The notes below the pieces were generated by a model, which saw only the letters and a list, made by a program, of their open reading frames with translations, was not told the origin of the DNA and searched no databases. A stretch of 64,000 nucleotides of DNA from Sanguibacter keddieii DSM 10542 (GTDB lineage: Bacteria > Actinomycetota > Actinomycetes > Actinomycetales > Cellulomonadaceae): the NCBI RefSeq assembly GCF_000024925.1, contig NC_013521.1, positions 2,790,001-2,854,000 of the forward strand, read 5' to 3'. A program made the position numbers and the translations under genes. Positions 35,297 through 44,943 of the stretch are shown here, in pieces. Every line of letters begins with the position of its first letter. Within the stretch, counting starts at the first letter, position 1.

Positions 35297-35433
35297 GCGC
35301 CCATCATGCCCCAGCCGGTCCTGCACCCAGCGCCTCCGACGCGGGAGTTGGAGGTTCCCTCCAAGCGGCGCGCCACAAGCACTCCGTGACGGCCACATGA
35401 ACTGTGGGCTCGGGACCAACTAGGCTCGGCCGT
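35297..35433. promoter_or_regulatory. Divergent leaderless promoters of birA and accD
   Basis: CATGAT on the minus strand precedes the birA ATG by 6 bases, and TAGGCT (35421-35426) precedes the accD GTG by 7 bases. No ribosome binding site is seen for either. The accD promoter has a weak TGAACT at the -35 position. Confidence 0.5.
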
Positions 35434-37032
35434 GTGACTGACGCAACGACACCACCGGCCTCCGGCACGGCAGGCAAGATCGCCGATCTCGCGCGCCGCT
35501 ACGAGGACGCCGTCGAGACCCCCGAGACCGCCGCCGCCGAGAAGCAGCACGCACGCTCCAAGAAGACGGCCCGAGAGCGCATCGAGGCGCTCCTCGACCC
35601 GGGCAGCTTCGTCGAGCTCGACGCCTTCGCCAAGCACCGCTCGGTGAACTTCGGGCTCGAGAAGAAGCGCATCGCCGGTGACGGCGTGGTCGTCGGCCAC
35701 GGCACCGTCGACGGTCGCCAGATCTGCATCTACTCCCAGGACTTCACGGTCTTCGGCGGCAGCCTCGGCGAGGTGCACGGCCAGAAGATCACCAAGGTCA
35801 TGGACCTCGCGCTGCGCACCGGCGTGCCGCTGGTCGGGATCTCTGACGGCGGTGGCGCACGGATCCAGGAGGGCGTCGCGGCCCTGACGCAGTTCGCGGA
35901 GATCTTCCGCCGCAACGTCGCCGCCTCGGGCGTGATCCCGCAGATCTCGCTCATCCTCGGCCCGAGCGCCGGTGGCGCCGTCTACTCCCCCGCGCTGACC
36001 GACTTCATCGTCATGGCCGACGGCACCTCGAACATGTTCATCACCGGGCCCGACGTCATCCGCTCGGTGACCGGCGAGGACGTCGGCTTCGAGGAGCTCG
36101 GAGGCGCGCAGACGCACAACGAGCGCTCGGGCGTCGCGCACTACATGGGCGCCGACGAGGACGACGCGATCGACTACGTCCGCAACCTCCTCGACTACCT
36201 GCCGCAGAACAACCTCTCGGACGCGCCGACCTTCGCACCCGAGCACACCGAGCTCGAGGTCACCGAGGCCGACCTCGAGCTCGACGCGCTCGTCCCCGAC
36301 TCCGACTCGCAGCCGTACGACATGCGGACCGTCGTCGAGCACGTGGTCGACGACGGCGTGTTCCTCGAGGTGCAGCCGCTCTACGCGCGCAATATCCTCG
36401 TGGGCTTCGCGCACGTCGAGGGGCAGTCCGTGGGCATCGTCGCGAACCAGCCGCTCTCGATGGCCGGGACCCTCGACATCAACGCCGCGGAGAAGGCCGC
36501 CCGCTTCGTGCGGACCTGCGACGCCTTCAACATCCCCGTGGTCACCCTCGTCGACGTCCCCGGCTTCCTGCCCGGCACCGACCAGGAGTGGAACGGGATC
36601 ATCCGCCGCGGCGCCAAGCTCATCTACGCCTACGCCGAGGCGACGGTCCCGCTCGTCACCCTCATCACGCGCAAGGCCTACGGCGGCGCCTACATCGTCA
36701 TGGGGTCCAAGCAGCTCGGGGCCGACATCAACCTCGCGTGGCCGACCGCGCAGATCGCCGTCATGGGCGCCGGCGGGGCCGTGAACATCCTGCAGCGCGG
36801 TGCGCTCAAGGCGGCCGCGGCCGACGGCCTCGACGTCGAGGCGGAGCGCAAGCGCCTGGTCGACGAGTACGACGACGCCATCGTCAACCCGTGGGACGCC
36901 GCCGAGCGCGGGTACGTCGACGCCGTGATCGCACCCCACGACACCAGGACCCAGATCGTCCGGGCACTGCGCGCGCTGCGCACCAAGCGCGCCAGCCTGC
37001 CCCCCAAGAAGCACGGGAACATCCCCCTATGA
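35434..37032 (+). CDS. accD: Acyl-CoA carboxylase beta subunit (carboxyltransferase)
   Basis: This subunit transfers CO2 from carboxybiotin to acetyl- or propionyl-CoA. The 532-residue protein has the N-terminal [17 protein letters not shown] segment and both crotonase-like halves, with [13 protein letters not shown] and [16 protein letters not shown], then [20 protein letters not shown] and [13 protein letters not shown]. It is most like actinobacterial AccD5/PccB. The GTG at 35434 is 7 bases after TAGGCT. An unknown gene and accE follow with 4-base overlaps. Confidence 0.95.
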   Translation: MTDATTPPASGTAGKIADLARRYEDAVETPETAAAEKQHARSKKTARERIEALLDPGSFVELDAFAKHRSVNFGLEKKRIAGDGVVVGHGTVDGRQICIYSQDFTVFGGSLGEVHGQKITKVMDLALRTGVPLVGISDGGGARIQEGVAALTQFAEIFRRNVAASGVIPQISLILGPSAGGAVYSPALTDFIVMADGTSNMFITGPDVIRSVTGEDVGFEELGGAQTHNERSGVAHYMGADEDDAIDYVRNLLDYLPQNNLSDAPTFAPEHTELEVTEADLELDALVPDSDSQPYDMRTVVEHVVDDGVFLEVQPLYARNILVGFAHVEGQSVGIVANQPLSMAGTLDINAAEKAARFVRTCDAFNIPVVTLVDVPGFLPGTDQEWNGIIRRGAKLIYAYAEATVPLVTLITRKAYGGAYIVMGSKQLGADINLAWPTAQIAVMGAGGAVNILQRGALKAAAADGLDVEAERKRLVDEYDDAIVNPWDAAERGYVDAVIAPHDTRTQIVRALRALRTKRASLPPKKHGNIPL

Positions 37033-37601
37033 GCGACGAGTTCGACGACACCCACGCCTTCGACGGCGACCACGAGGACCACGACGGGCACGACCACGCC
37101 TCGCACGGGCCGGACCCGCTGCCCGACGTCGACCCGGCAGACCTGCACGCCGCGGTCGACCAGATCGCCGCGGCGCTCCACGAGTACGTGGACTCGGCGA
37201 CCGGTGTGCGCGCGGAGTTCGGCGCGCACGAGGCTGACGAGGACCCGCGGGTCCTCGCCGTCGAGTCACGCCTGTCGACCCTCAACGCGGCCCTCTACGA
37301 CCTCGTCCACGAGCGTCTGGGCATGCACTCCGACCTCACGGGGCTCTCCTGGGACGACGACGGCTCGACCGAGCACTCCGAGCCCGGAGCCGATCTCGAG
37401 CCCGACTCGTTCCACCTCGGGTTCCTCGTGTGGCCGCCCGAGGGCCCGTCCGACGAGTCGATGGACTCCGTCCTGGGCATGGTCGACGCCGGCGGCGAGG
37501 CCATCGCGCAGCGCCTGTCCGACGCCGGGTTCCAGGTGTCGGAGTGGGGCGCCTCGCGCTCCGTCCCCGTGCACTTCGACGAGTCCGAGGACGACGAGTG
37601 A
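37029..37601 (+). CDS. Unknown acidic His-rich protein within the carboxylase operon
   Basis: I do not recognise this 190-residue protein. The first 40 residues are rich in Asp and His ([18 protein letters not shown]), which might bind divalent metal. A helical section ([20 protein letters not shown]) follows, and the C-terminal half contains [20 protein letters not shown]. There is no signal or membrane segment. Its ATG overlaps the accD stop (ATGA) and its stop overlaps the accE GTG (GTGA), so it is translated together with both. A role in assembly or control of the carboxylase is possible but untested. Confidence 0.75.
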   Translation: MSDEFDDTHAFDGDHEDHDGHDHASHGPDPLPDVDPADLHAAVDQIAAALHEYVDSATGVRAEFGAHEADEDPRVLAVESRLSTLNAALYDLVHERLGMHSDLTGLSWDDDGSTEHSEPGADLEPDSFHLGFLVWPPEGPSDESMDSVLGMVDAGGEAIAQRLSDAGFQVSEWGASRSVPVHFDESEDDE

Positions 37602-37837
37602 GCGAGGCCGGGGTCGAGGAGGTCCTGCAGGCCGCCGCCCAGATGCGCGTCGTGCGCGGCGCACCCGACGAGGTCGAGGTCGCGGCGCTCGTCGCGAGCC
37701 TCGCCGCCGTCGCGTCGCGCGCGACGAGCACCGTGGCCGACGAGCCTCCCGTGCGGTCCGAGTGGGCACGCCCGCTGCGCACCGCGACGCCCTCGCCGCG
37801 AGCCGCCGGAGACGCGTGGCGCTGGAGCCTGCGCTGA
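37598..37837 (+). CDS. accE: Acyl-CoA carboxylase epsilon subunit
   Basis: Epsilon subunits are small actinobacterial proteins that stimulate and stabilise acyl-CoA carboxylase complexes. The 79-residue protein has the family pattern: MRVVRGAPDEVEVAALVASL followed by an Ala/Ser-rich linker and a C-terminal W-x-R segment (SEWARPLRTATPSP, then GDAWRWSLR). The GTG at 37598 overlaps the upstream stop by 4 bases. Confidence 0.88.
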   Translation: MSEAGVEEVLQAAAQMRVVRGAPDEVEVAALVASLAAVASRATSTVADEPPVRSEWARPLRTATPSPRAAGDAWRWSLR

Positions 37838-37855
37838 CCCGGCTCCTGGTCTGAC

Positions 37856-37891
37856 CGGTGCGGTGCTGCTCAGCTGAACAGCACCGCACCG
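37856..37891. terminator. Terminator between accE and the VKOR gene
   Basis: CGGTGCGGTGCTG and CAGCACCGCACCG form a perfect 13-base stem around a 10-base loop, between convergent genes. The right arm is inside the last codons of the VKOR gene. Confidence 0.75.
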
Positions 37892-38646
37892 TGCTTCAGG
37901 AGCACGAGCGCCGCGAACACGACGACCACGAGGATGCCCGCGTACAGGTCGTAGTCCTCGCGCACCCACGAGCGGGCTCGCCGCTGGGCGGCAGCCGGCA
38001 GGTAGAGGTTGCCCTCGCGGACGTTGTAGTGCAGCAGGGTGAGGAACACCAGGGTCGTCGAGACCGTGATGAGCATGCACCAGGGGCACAGCGCACCGAT
38101 GACCCACATCGACTGGCTGAACAGCCAGAGCGCGAAGGCGAGGCCCAGGGCGTAGACGACCTGCGCCGCGAACATGAACCACCGGGGGAAGCGCACCCCG
38201 GACAGCCCGGCCACCGCGATGGTGATCACCACCGGCTCGGTCACCATGCCGAGGAACGCGTTGGGGAAGCCGAAGACGCTGGCCTGCCACGAGAGCGCGA
38301 CCCTGCCGCAGCTGAGCACGGCGTTGACGTCGCAGCTGAGCTCGGCCGTCGGGTTCGCCGCGAGCACCACGGCGTCGTACGAGAGCACGAAGGCCGCCAC
38401 CAGGCTGAGGGTGGCCGACAGGAGCATCGTCCCGAAGATCCACCGGTCCGAGTGCCGGAAGCCGACCATCGCGTCGGCAGCCGCGGCGAGGCGCTCGTCG
38501 GTGAGGTCCTCGTCCGACAGGTCCGAGACGTCACGGGCCAGCAGGTCTCCCGCGGTACCCAGGTCCGCCCGGGAGCCCGGGTCCCCCGACGCAGCCCCCG
38601 GGATGTCGTCGCGGTGCTGGCTCGCGCCGCCCGTCCTGGTCCCCAT
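37870..38646 (-). CDS. Vitamin K epoxide reductase (VKOR) family protein
   Basis: Bacterial VKOR reoxidises DsbA-like proteins using quinones, driving disulfide formation outside the membrane. The 258-residue protein has an acidic cytoplasmic N-terminus of about 65 residues and four to five membrane helices. Loop cysteines are in SCDVNAVLSCGRVALS and the active CPWC motif is in GALCPWCMLITV. No fused thioredoxin domain is present, so a separate partner is needed; none is adjacent. The ATG at 38646 follows GAGGGGAC. Confidence 0.9.
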   Translation of the reverse strand: MGTRTGGASQHRDDIPGAASGDPGSRADLGTAGDLLARDVSDLSDEDLTDERLAAAADAMVGFRHSDRWIFGTMLLSATLSLVAAFVLSYDAVVLAANPTAELSCDVNAVLSCGRVALSWQASVFGFPNAFLGMVTEPVVITIAVAGLSGVRFPRWFMFAAQVVYALGLAFALWLFSQSMWVIGALCPWCMLITVSTTLVFLTLLHYNVREGNLYLPAAAQRRARSWVREDYDLYAGILVVVVFAALVLLKHGAVLFS

Positions 38647-38768
38647 GTGCGTCCCCTCAGACTCCGCGGCGGCCGGCGCGGCCAGCCCTGCGGACCATCG
38701 TGGTGCACCCCGAGGCCGCTCCGCCGGGACGATCGTCCCGAGAGGGACGTCACGGTAACGTCGTCGCC

Positions 38769-40502
38769 ATGACCACAGACCCGACGGCCGACCAGGCCGC
38801 CCCAGCGCCCACGCGTCCGACCTCGCCGCTCGACGAGGTCGCGAACGCCTACGTCCAGGACTCGGCGCGCCTCGACCCCTTCGCCGCGACCGCCGTGGGC
38901 ATCGCGGGATACGACGACCGGGCGACCGACTACTCGCCCGAGGCCGTCGACGAGCGTGCCGCACTGGCCCGCGACGTGCTCGCCAAGATCGCCGTGATCG
39001 ACCCGGTCGACGACGTGGACGTCGTCACCCGCGCCGCGATGCAGGAGCGCCTGGGGCTCGCCGTCGAGCTCCACGAGGCCGGCGAGGACTACGCGCCGCT
39101 CAACGTCATCGCCAGCCCGCTGCAGGAGATGCGTGACGTCTTCGACATCACCGGGACCGACACCGTCGAGCAGTGGGAGGCGATCGCCGCGCGGCTCTCC
39201 GCGCTGCCGGGCTCGGTGTCGTCGTACGTCGAGTCGCTGCGGCACGCCGCTGCGGCCGGGGACGTCGCAGCGGTCCTGCAGGTCTCCGAGGGGGTCAAGC
39301 AGGCCGCCGAGCTCGCCGACCCCGCGACGTCGTTCTTCGCGGACTTCGTGACGGGCCCGGCCGCGCAGGCCGCCCTCGCGGCGGCGCCGGCCGGCAGCGC
39401 GCTGCGCGCGGACCTCGAGCGCGGCGCCCAGGCCGCCTGCGAGGCCTACGGCACCCTCGCCGGGTTCCTGCGCGACGAGCTCGCGCCCCAGGCGCCCACC
39501 GAGGACGCGGTCGGCCGCGAGCGCTACGCCCTGCACTCCCGCAACTTCCTCGGGGCGACCGTCGACCTCGACGAGACCTACGAGTGGGGCCTCGAGGAGC
39601 TCGCGCGCGTCATCGCCGAGCAGGAGAGCGTCGCGCGGCAGATCGCCGGGCCCGGCGCGAGCGTCGAGGACGCCGTCGCGCAGCTCGACGCCGACCCTGC
39701 CCGCACCCTGCACGGCACGGCCGCGCTCCAGGAGTGGATGCAGCGCACCTCTGACGAGGCCGTCCGCGCGCTGGACGGCGTGCACTTCGACATCCCCGAG
39801 CCCGTGCTGGCCCTCGAGTGCATGATCGCGCCGACGCAGAACGGCGGCATCTACTACACCCCGCCGAGCGACGACTTCTCGCGCCCCGGCCGCATGTGGT
39901 GGTCCGTCCCGCCCGAGGTGACCGAGTTCAACACCTGGCGCGAGAAGACGACCGTGTTCCACGAGGGCGTCCCGGGGCACCACCTGCAGTGCGGTCAGGC
40001 GGTCTACGAGCGGGCCACGCTCAACGACTGGCGCCGGCTGGCCTGCTGGGTGTCCGGGCACGGGGAGGGCTGGGCGCTCTACGCGGAGCGCCTCATGGCC
40101 GACCTCGGGTTCCTCGACGACCCCGGCGACCGCCTCGGCATGCTCGACGCGCAGCGGATGCGTGCGGCGCGCGTCGTCCTGGACATCGGCGTGCACCTGG
40201 GCAAGCCCGCGCCGCAGGTGTGGGGCGGCGGCACGTGGGACGCGGCGAAGGCGTGGGACTTCCTGCGGGCCAACGTCAACATGCCCGAGGCCTTCGTGCG
40301 CTTCGAGCTCAACCGCTACCTCGGCTGGCCCGGCCAGGCGCCGTCGTACAAGGTCGGCCAGCGCCTGTGGGAGCAGACGCGCGACGCGGCGTCCGCGTCG
40401 GCGGCAGCCCGCGGCGAGACCTTCGACATCCGCGCGTTCCACGCGCGGGCGCTGGGCCTCGGCTCGGTCGGGCTCGACGTGCTCAAGGACGCGCTGTCCT
40501 GA
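38769..40502 (+). CDS. DUF885 family zinc peptidase-like protein
   Basis: The 577-residue cytoplasmic protein belongs to DUF885. It has the conserved zinc-binding motif HEGVPGHHLQ (about residues 399-408) and a downstream CWVSGHGEGWALYAERL, resembling M3/M32-type helical metallopeptidases. Most members are uncharacterised. TAACGT (38756-38761) lies 7 bases before the ATG and there is no ribosome binding site. It is transcribed alone and ends at a strong hairpin. Confidence 0.88.
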   Translation: MTTDPTADQAAPAPTRPTSPLDEVANAYVQDSARLDPFAATAVGIAGYDDRATDYSPEAVDERAALARDVLAKIAVIDPVDDVDVVTRAAMQERLGLAVELHEAGEDYAPLNVIASPLQEMRDVFDITGTDTVEQWEAIAARLSALPGSVSSYVESLRHAAAAGDVAAVLQVSEGVKQAAELADPATSFFADFVTGPAAQAALAAAPAGSALRADLERGAQAACEAYGTLAGFLRDELAPQAPTEDAVGRERYALHSRNFLGATVDLDETYEWGLEELARVIAEQESVARQIAGPGASVEDAVAQLDADPARTLHGTAALQEWMQRTSDEAVRALDGVHFDIPEPVLALECMIAPTQNGGIYYTPPSDDFSRPGRMWWSVPPEVTEFNTWREKTTVFHEGVPGHHLQCGQAVYERATLNDWRRLACWVSGHGEGWALYAERLMADLGFLDDPGDRLGMLDAQRMRAARVVLDIGVHLGKPAPQVWGGGTWDAAKAWDFLRANVNMPEAFVRFELNRYLGWPGQAPSYKVGQRLWEQTRDAASASAAARGETFDIRAFHARALGLGSVGLDVLKDALS

Positions 40503-40553
40503 GCCGCCCCCTCAGGGGCCCCGCCGCTCGGCCGCTCTGCTCTCCGACCCGTG

Positions 40554-40601
40554 CCCTCCGACCTGCCCGGCGACCTGCCCGCCGGGCGAGGCGTCGGAGG
40601 G
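40554..40601 (+). terminator. Terminator after the DUF885 gene
   Basis: CCCTCCGAC (40554-40562) pairs with GTCGGAGGG (40593-40601), enclosing an inner GC-rich stem (CCCGGCG/CGCCGGG). It starts about 50 bases after the stop codon. Confidence 0.65.
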
Positions 40602-40711
40602 CCTCGGGTCGCTGAGGGGATGACGATCGAGGCTCCTCCGACACCCTTCGATTGTCCCCCGCCAGATCCTCCGCCCACGGGACGAAGGTCCACCGGCACT
40701 AGGCTGGCGCG

Positions 40712-41383
40712 GTGACCTCACTGCTCCTCGCCTCCGCGTCCCCCGCCCGCCTCAGCACCCTGCGATCGGCAGGGCTGGACCCGCTGGTCCAGGTCTCCTC
40801 CGTCGACGAGGACGCCGTGCTGGCCGAGGGGCGCGCACGCTTCGGCACCCTCGAGCCCGAGGACGCCGTCCTGCTCCTGGCCCAGGCGAAGGCCGAGGAC
40901 GTCACCCGCGCTCTCGAGCAGCCCGCGGAGGACGCCGAGACCGCCGAGGCCGGGACGGCGCTGCCCGACCTCGTGGTCGGCTGCGACTCGATGCTCGAGC
41001 TCGACGGCGAGATCTTCGGCAAGCCGGCAGACGCCGAGACCGCCGTGGCACGGTGGCGCACCATGCGCGGCCGGTCTGGGGTGCTCCACACCGGGCACTG
41101 GGTCGTCGACCTGCGCGCGACGGAGGACGGCGGCACGGGCGGCACCCTCGGTGCGACGAGCTCGACCACGGTGCACTTCGCCGACCTGAGCGACGAGGAG
41201 ATCGACGCCTACGTCGCGACCGGTGAGCCGCTCGCGGTGGCCGGCGCGTTCACCCTCGACGGCCGGGGCGGGGCCTTCGTCACCGGCATCGAGGGCGACC
41301 ACCACGGCGTGGTCGGCATCAGCCTCCCGCTGCTCCGCGAGCTGGTCGGGCAGGTGGGCGTGCGCTGGACCGACCTGTGGTGA
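40712..41383 (+). CDS. maf: Maf-like nucleotide pyrophosphatase
   Basis: Maf proteins hydrolyse non-canonical or modified nucleoside triphosphates and affect septum formation. The 223-residue protein starts TSLLLASASPARLSTLRSAG, with LVVGCDSMLELDGEIFGKP and a C-terminal GDHHGVVGISLPLL. An acidic insertion is present near residues 70-85. TAGGCT lies 6 bases before the GTG at 40712, indicating a leaderless mRNA. The position near accD/accE and the biotin carboxylase is conserved in Actinobacteria. Confidence 0.92.
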   Translation: MTSLLLASASPARLSTLRSAGLDPLVQVSSVDEDAVLAEGRARFGTLEPEDAVLLLAQAKAEDVTRALEQPAEDAETAEAGTALPDLVVGCDSMLELDGEIFGKPADAETAVARWRTMRGRSGVLHTGHWVVDLRATEDGGTGGTLGATSSTTVHFADLSDEEIDAYVATGEPLAVAGAFTLDGRGGAFVTGIEGDHHGVVGISLPLLRELVGQVGVRWTDLW

Positions 41384-41398
41384 CTGCCCAACGCGCCA

Positions 41399-41429
41399 CC
41401 TCGTGGGCCCCCTCGGAGGGCCCACGAGG
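41399..41429 (+). terminator. Terminator after maf
   Basis: CCTCGTGGGCCC and GGGCCCACGAGG form a perfect 12-base stem with a 7-base loop, 16 bases after the maf stop. Confidence 0.8.
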
Positions 41430-41547
41430 GATGGTTCCATAGAGGATCCCTACAAACGGCCCGGAGAGCACTTGGATCTCTCCCCAATCTTCGTCGCGAC
41501 CGTGAGTCCAGCACGAGCAGTCCGGCGCGGACGGGTTACCGTGAGCC

Positions 41548-43329
41548 GTGCCCCTCATCTCCAAGGTCCTCATCGCCAACCGCGGCGAGATCGCCGTCCG
41601 CATCGCTCGTGCCTGTGCGGACGCCTCGATCTCCTCCGTCGCCGTCTACGCCGACTCGGACCGCGAAGCCCTGCACGTCCGCCTCGCCGACGAGGCGTAC
41701 TCCCTCGACGGCATGCGTGCGGCCGACACCTACCTCGACATCGCGAAGCTGCTCGACGTGGCCCGCCGGTCCGGCGCCGACGCCGTGCACCCCGGCTACG
41801 GCTTCCTCGCCGAGAACGCCGAGTTCGCGCGCGCCGTGATCGCGGCTGGCCTCGTGTGGATCGGCCCGCCGCCGTCGGCGATCGACTCGCTCGGCGACAA
41901 GGTCAGCGCACGGCACATCGCGCAGCGCGCCGGTGCGCCGCTCGTCCCCGGGACCGCAGACCCGGTCGCCGACGCGACCGAGGTGCACGCCTTCGCGGCC
42001 GAGCACGGCCTGCCCATCGCCATCAAGGCGGCGTTCGGCGGCGGCGGGCGCGGCATGCGCGTCGCTCGCACCGCGGACGAGATCGACGCGATGTACGACG
42101 CCGCCGTCCGCGAGGCCGTCGGGGCCTTCGGCCGCGGCGAGTGCTTCGTCGAGCGGTACCTCGACACCCCGCGTCACGTCGAGACCCAGTGCCTCGCCGA
42201 CGAGCACGGCACCGTCGTGGTCGTCTCGACCCGCGACTGCTCGCTCCAGCGCCGCCACCAGAAGCTCGTGGAGGAGGCGCCTGCGCCCTACCTCTCCCAG
42301 GAGCAGGTCGACGCCCTCTACCGCTCGTCCGAGGCGATCCTGCGCGAGGCCGGGTACGTCGGCGCCGGGACCTGCGAGTTCCTCGTGGGCGCCGACGGCA
42401 CGCTGTCCTTCCTCGAGGTCAACACGCGCCTGCAGGTCGAGCACCCGGTGAGCGAAGAGGTCACCGGCATCGACCTCGTCCGCGAGCAGCTGCGCATCGC
42501 CGCCGGCGAGCCCCTCGGCTACTCCTCCGTCGAGGTCCGCGGGCACTCGATCGAGTTCCGCATCAACGGCGAGGACCCGGCGGCCGGCTTCCTCCCCTCC
42601 CCCGGCAAGATCACCGGGCTGCGGCTGCCGACCGGCCCGGGCGTCCGCGTCGACAGCGGCGTCGTCGAGGGCGACACGATCTCGGGGGCCTTCGACTCCC
42701 TGCTCGCCAAGGTGATCATCACCGGTGCCACCCGCACCCAGGCCGTCGAGCGCGCGCGTCGTGCGCTCCGCGAGCTGGAGATCGAGGGCATCCCGACCGT
42801 CGTGCCGTTCCACCGCGCGGTGCTCGACGCCGAGGCCTTCGTCCCCGTGGGCGACGAGCCCTTCACCGTCCACACCCGCTGGATCGAGACCGAGTTCGCC
42901 GACGAGTGCGCAGCTCTCGGCGGCACGACTCCCACCCCGGCACCCGACGAGGACGACGAGCCCCCGGCAGCGACCGAGCGCGTGGTCGTCGAGGTCGGCG
43001 GCAAGCGCCTCGAGGTCGTCATCCCCGCTGGTCTCGGCATCAGCGGACGGGCACGCGCCGGTGCGGCGCGTCGTCCTGCACGCAGAGCCGCGAGCAAGGC
43101 CAGCAGCGGGTCGAGCACCACGCTCGCCTCCCCGATGCAGGGCACCATCGTCAAGGTCGCGGTCGAGGAGGGCGCCGTCGTCGCCGAGGGCGACCTCGTC
43201 GTCGTCCTCGAGGCGATGAAGATGGAGCAGCCGCTCCTCGCCCACCGCGCCGGGACCGTCACGGGGCTGAGCGCCTCGGTCGGCGGCGGCGTGAGCGCCG
43301 GCACGGCGATCTGCGAGATCATCGGCTGA
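41548..43329 (+). CDS. accA3: Acyl-CoA carboxylase alpha subunit (biotin carboxylase + BCCP)
   Basis: This 593-residue subunit carboxylates biotin with ATP and bicarbonate and carries it to AccD. It has the biotin carboxylase N-domain ([18 protein letters not shown]), ATP-grasp with [12 protein letters not shown] and [16 protein letters not shown], and a C-terminal biotinyl domain with Lys558 in EAMKMEQ. The arrangement equals AccA3/BccA of Actinobacteria. It starts at GTG 41548 with TACCGT 5 bases upstream. The nearby birA would biotinylate it. Confidence 0.95.
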   Translation: MPLISKVLIANRGEIAVRIARACADASISSVAVYADSDREALHVRLADEAYSLDGMRAADTYLDIAKLLDVARRSGADAVHPGYGFLAENAEFARAVIAAGLVWIGPPPSAIDSLGDKVSARHIAQRAGAPLVPGTADPVADATEVHAFAAEHGLPIAIKAAFGGGGRGMRVARTADEIDAMYDAAVREAVGAFGRGECFVERYLDTPRHVETQCLADEHGTVVVVSTRDCSLQRRHQKLVEEAPAPYLSQEQVDALYRSSEAILREAGYVGAGTCEFLVGADGTLSFLEVNTRLQVEHPVSEEVTGIDLVREQLRIAAGEPLGYSSVEVRGHSIEFRINGEDPAAGFLPSPGKITGLRLPTGPGVRVDSGVVEGDTISGAFDSLLAKVIITGATRTQAVERARRALRELEIEGIPTVVPFHRAVLDAEAFVPVGDEPFTVHTRWIETEFADECAALGGTTPTPAPDEDDEPPAATERVVVEVGGKRLEVVIPAGLGISGRARAGAARRPARRAASKASSGSSTTLASPMQGTIVKVAVEEGAVVAEGDLVVVLEAMKMEQPLLAHRAGTVTGLSASVGGGVSAGTAICEIIG

Positions 43330-43330
43330 C

Positions 43331-43828
43331 GTGACCGAGGTCCCCGGGTTCTTCCGCCACCCCGGCGACGGGTGGGTCGACTGCGCCTGCGGCCGCCGGC
43401 ACTGGGGGCTGGTCGGTGCCGCGGGTCTGCTGCTCGTGCGTCGAGACGCCGAGGGCCGGGTGACCGAGGTGGTGCTGCAGCACCGGTCGCTGGAGAGCCA
43501 CCAGGGCGGCACGTGGGGCGTGCCCGGCGGCGCGATCGTCCCCGGCGAGACAGCCGTCGAGGGTGCGCTGCGCGAGTCGCACGAAGAGGCCGGCATTTCC
43601 CCCGGCGCGGTCCGCGTGCTCGGAGAGCACGTCCTGGACCACGGCCCCTGGAGCTACACGACCGTCCTGGCCGAGGAAACCCCGGGAACGGTCGTCGACG
43701 TGCGCCCGACCGACTCCGAGAGCCTCGAGGTCCGCTGGGTCCCCGTCGACGAGGTGACCGACCGCGAGCTGCTCCCAGCCTTCGCAGCGGCGTGGCCGAC
43801 GCTGCTCGCCGCCGTCGAGGCCGCCTAG
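43331..43828 (+). CDS. NUDIX hydrolase
   Basis: The 165-residue protein has a full NUDIX box, GGAIVPGETAVEGALRESHE followed by EAG (about residues 61-83), which binds the metal needed to cleave a nucleoside diphosphate-X bond. An N-terminal CACGRRHWG resembles a small zinc site. It starts 1 base after the carboxylase stop, so it is co-transcribed. The substrate is unknown. Confidence 0.9.
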   Translation: MTEVPGFFRHPGDGWVDCACGRRHWGLVGAAGLLLVRRDAEGRVTEVVLQHRSLESHQGGTWGVPGGAIVPGETAVEGALRESHEEAGISPGAVRVLGEHVLDHGPWSYTTVLAEETPGTVVDVRPTDSESLEVRWVPVDEVTDRELLPAFAAAWPTLLAAVEAA

Positions 43829-43871
43829 CACTACCCGAGGCGCACCCTTCCGAGGACCGGGGCGCGACGCC

Positions 43872-43893
43872 GAGGGTCTCCGGGAGGACCCTC
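43872..43893 (+). terminator. Probable terminator after the NUDIX gene
   Basis: GAGGGTC and GACCCTC form a 7-base stem around an 8-base loop, 43 bases after the stop. It separates the carboxylase operon from efeUOB. Confidence 0.5.
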
Positions 43894-44006
43894 GCCGGCG
43901 CGCCGCGGCCCTCGGCTGGGGGACGGGCGGGCGGGGTGTGAGGCAGATCGCGGGACCGGCACTCCCGCGGGGGCAGGAGCAGGAGTACATTCATCTCGGC
44001 TCGCCA

Positions 44007-44025
44007 TGAGGCAAGCCTTACCTCA
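44007..44025 (+). promoter_or_regulatory. IdeR/DtxR-like iron box before efeU
   Basis: TGAGGCAAGCCTTACCTCA is a near-perfect palindrome that agrees with the DtxR/IdeR consensus at 13 of 19 positions. It lies 33 bases before efeU. The core AGGCAAGCCT is repeated before the siderophore-interacting protein gene (59163-59181). Iron-bound repressor should shut the operon off. Confidence 0.7.
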
Positions 44026-44058
44026 GGTCTGCTCGACCTGCCTCGAAGGGCCTGCGCC

Positions 44059-44943
44059 GTGCTCCCCAACTTCCTCATCGGCCTGCGCGAAGGGCTCGAG
44101 GCCGCGCTCGTCGTCGGGATCCTCGTCGCCTACCTGGTCAAGACCGGTCGGCGCGACCTCCTCCCCCAGCTGTGGGCCGGCGTCACGCTCGCGGTCGTCG
44201 GGTCGCTCGCCTTCGGCGCGCTGCTGACCTTCGGCCCCCGTGGCCTGACCTTCGAGGCACAGGAGGCGATCGGCGGCACCCTCTCGATCGTCGCCGTCGG
44301 TCTCATCACCTGGATGATCTTCTGGATGGGCAAGACCGCCCGGCACCTCAAGACCGACCTGCACGGGAAGCTCGACGAGGCCGTCGCCGCCGGCCGGTGG
44401 GCCGTCCTCGTCATGGCCGTGCTGGCCGTCGGACGCGAGGGCCTCGAGACCGCGCTGTTCCTCTGGGCCGGCGCGCAGGCCACCGGGCAGACCGCCGAGC
44501 CGCTCGTCGGAGCACTCCTCGGCATCCTCGTGGCGGTCGCCCTCGGGTGGGCCGTCTACAAGGGCGCCGTCCGTCTCGACCTGCGCGTCTTCTTCGCGTG
44601 GACCGGGCTGGCGCTCATCGTCATCGCGGCCGGCGTGCTGTCCTACGGCGTCCACGACCTCCAGGAGGCGGGCATCCTCCCCGGTCTGCACCACCTCGCC
44701 TTCGACGTGTCCGCACAGGTCCCGCCGTCCAGCTGGTACGGCACCCTGCTCAAGGGCACCGTCAACTTCTCCCCCGCGACCACGTGGCTCGAGGCCATCG
44801 CGTGGACCGCGTACATCGTCCCCGTCCTCACCGTCTACATCCGCACCGTCTGGTCCGGCTCGCCCCGCACCGCGACCGCGTCGACGCCCGCGCAGGCACC
44901 CGCCGCCGCGACCGACGCCCCCACCACCGGAGGAACCCCATGA
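44059..44943 (+). CDS. efeU: Ferrous/ferric iron permease EfeU
   Basis: EfeU is the Ftr1-like membrane permease of the EfeUOB iron importer. The 294-residue protein has seven hydrophobic segments and the two iron-binding REGLE motifs, RREGLE-type at 10-14 (GLREGLEAA) and at 126-130 (VGREGLETA). The GTG at 44059 follows GAAGGG. An IdeR-like box lies upstream and efeO overlaps its stop by 4 bases. Confidence 0.95.
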   Translation: MLPNFLIGLREGLEAALVVGILVAYLVKTGRRDLLPQLWAGVTLAVVGSLAFGALLTFGPRGLTFEAQEAIGGTLSIVAVGLITWMIFWMGKTARHLKTDLHGKLDEAVAAGRWAVLVMAVLAVGREGLETALFLWAGAQATGQTAEPLVGALLGILVAVALGWAVYKGAVRLDLRVFFAWTGLALIVIAAGVLSYGVHDLQEAGILPGLHHLAFDVSAQVPPSSWYGTLLKGTVNFSPATTWLEAIAWTAYIVPVLTVYIRTVWSGSPRTATASTPAQAPAAATDAPTTGGTP

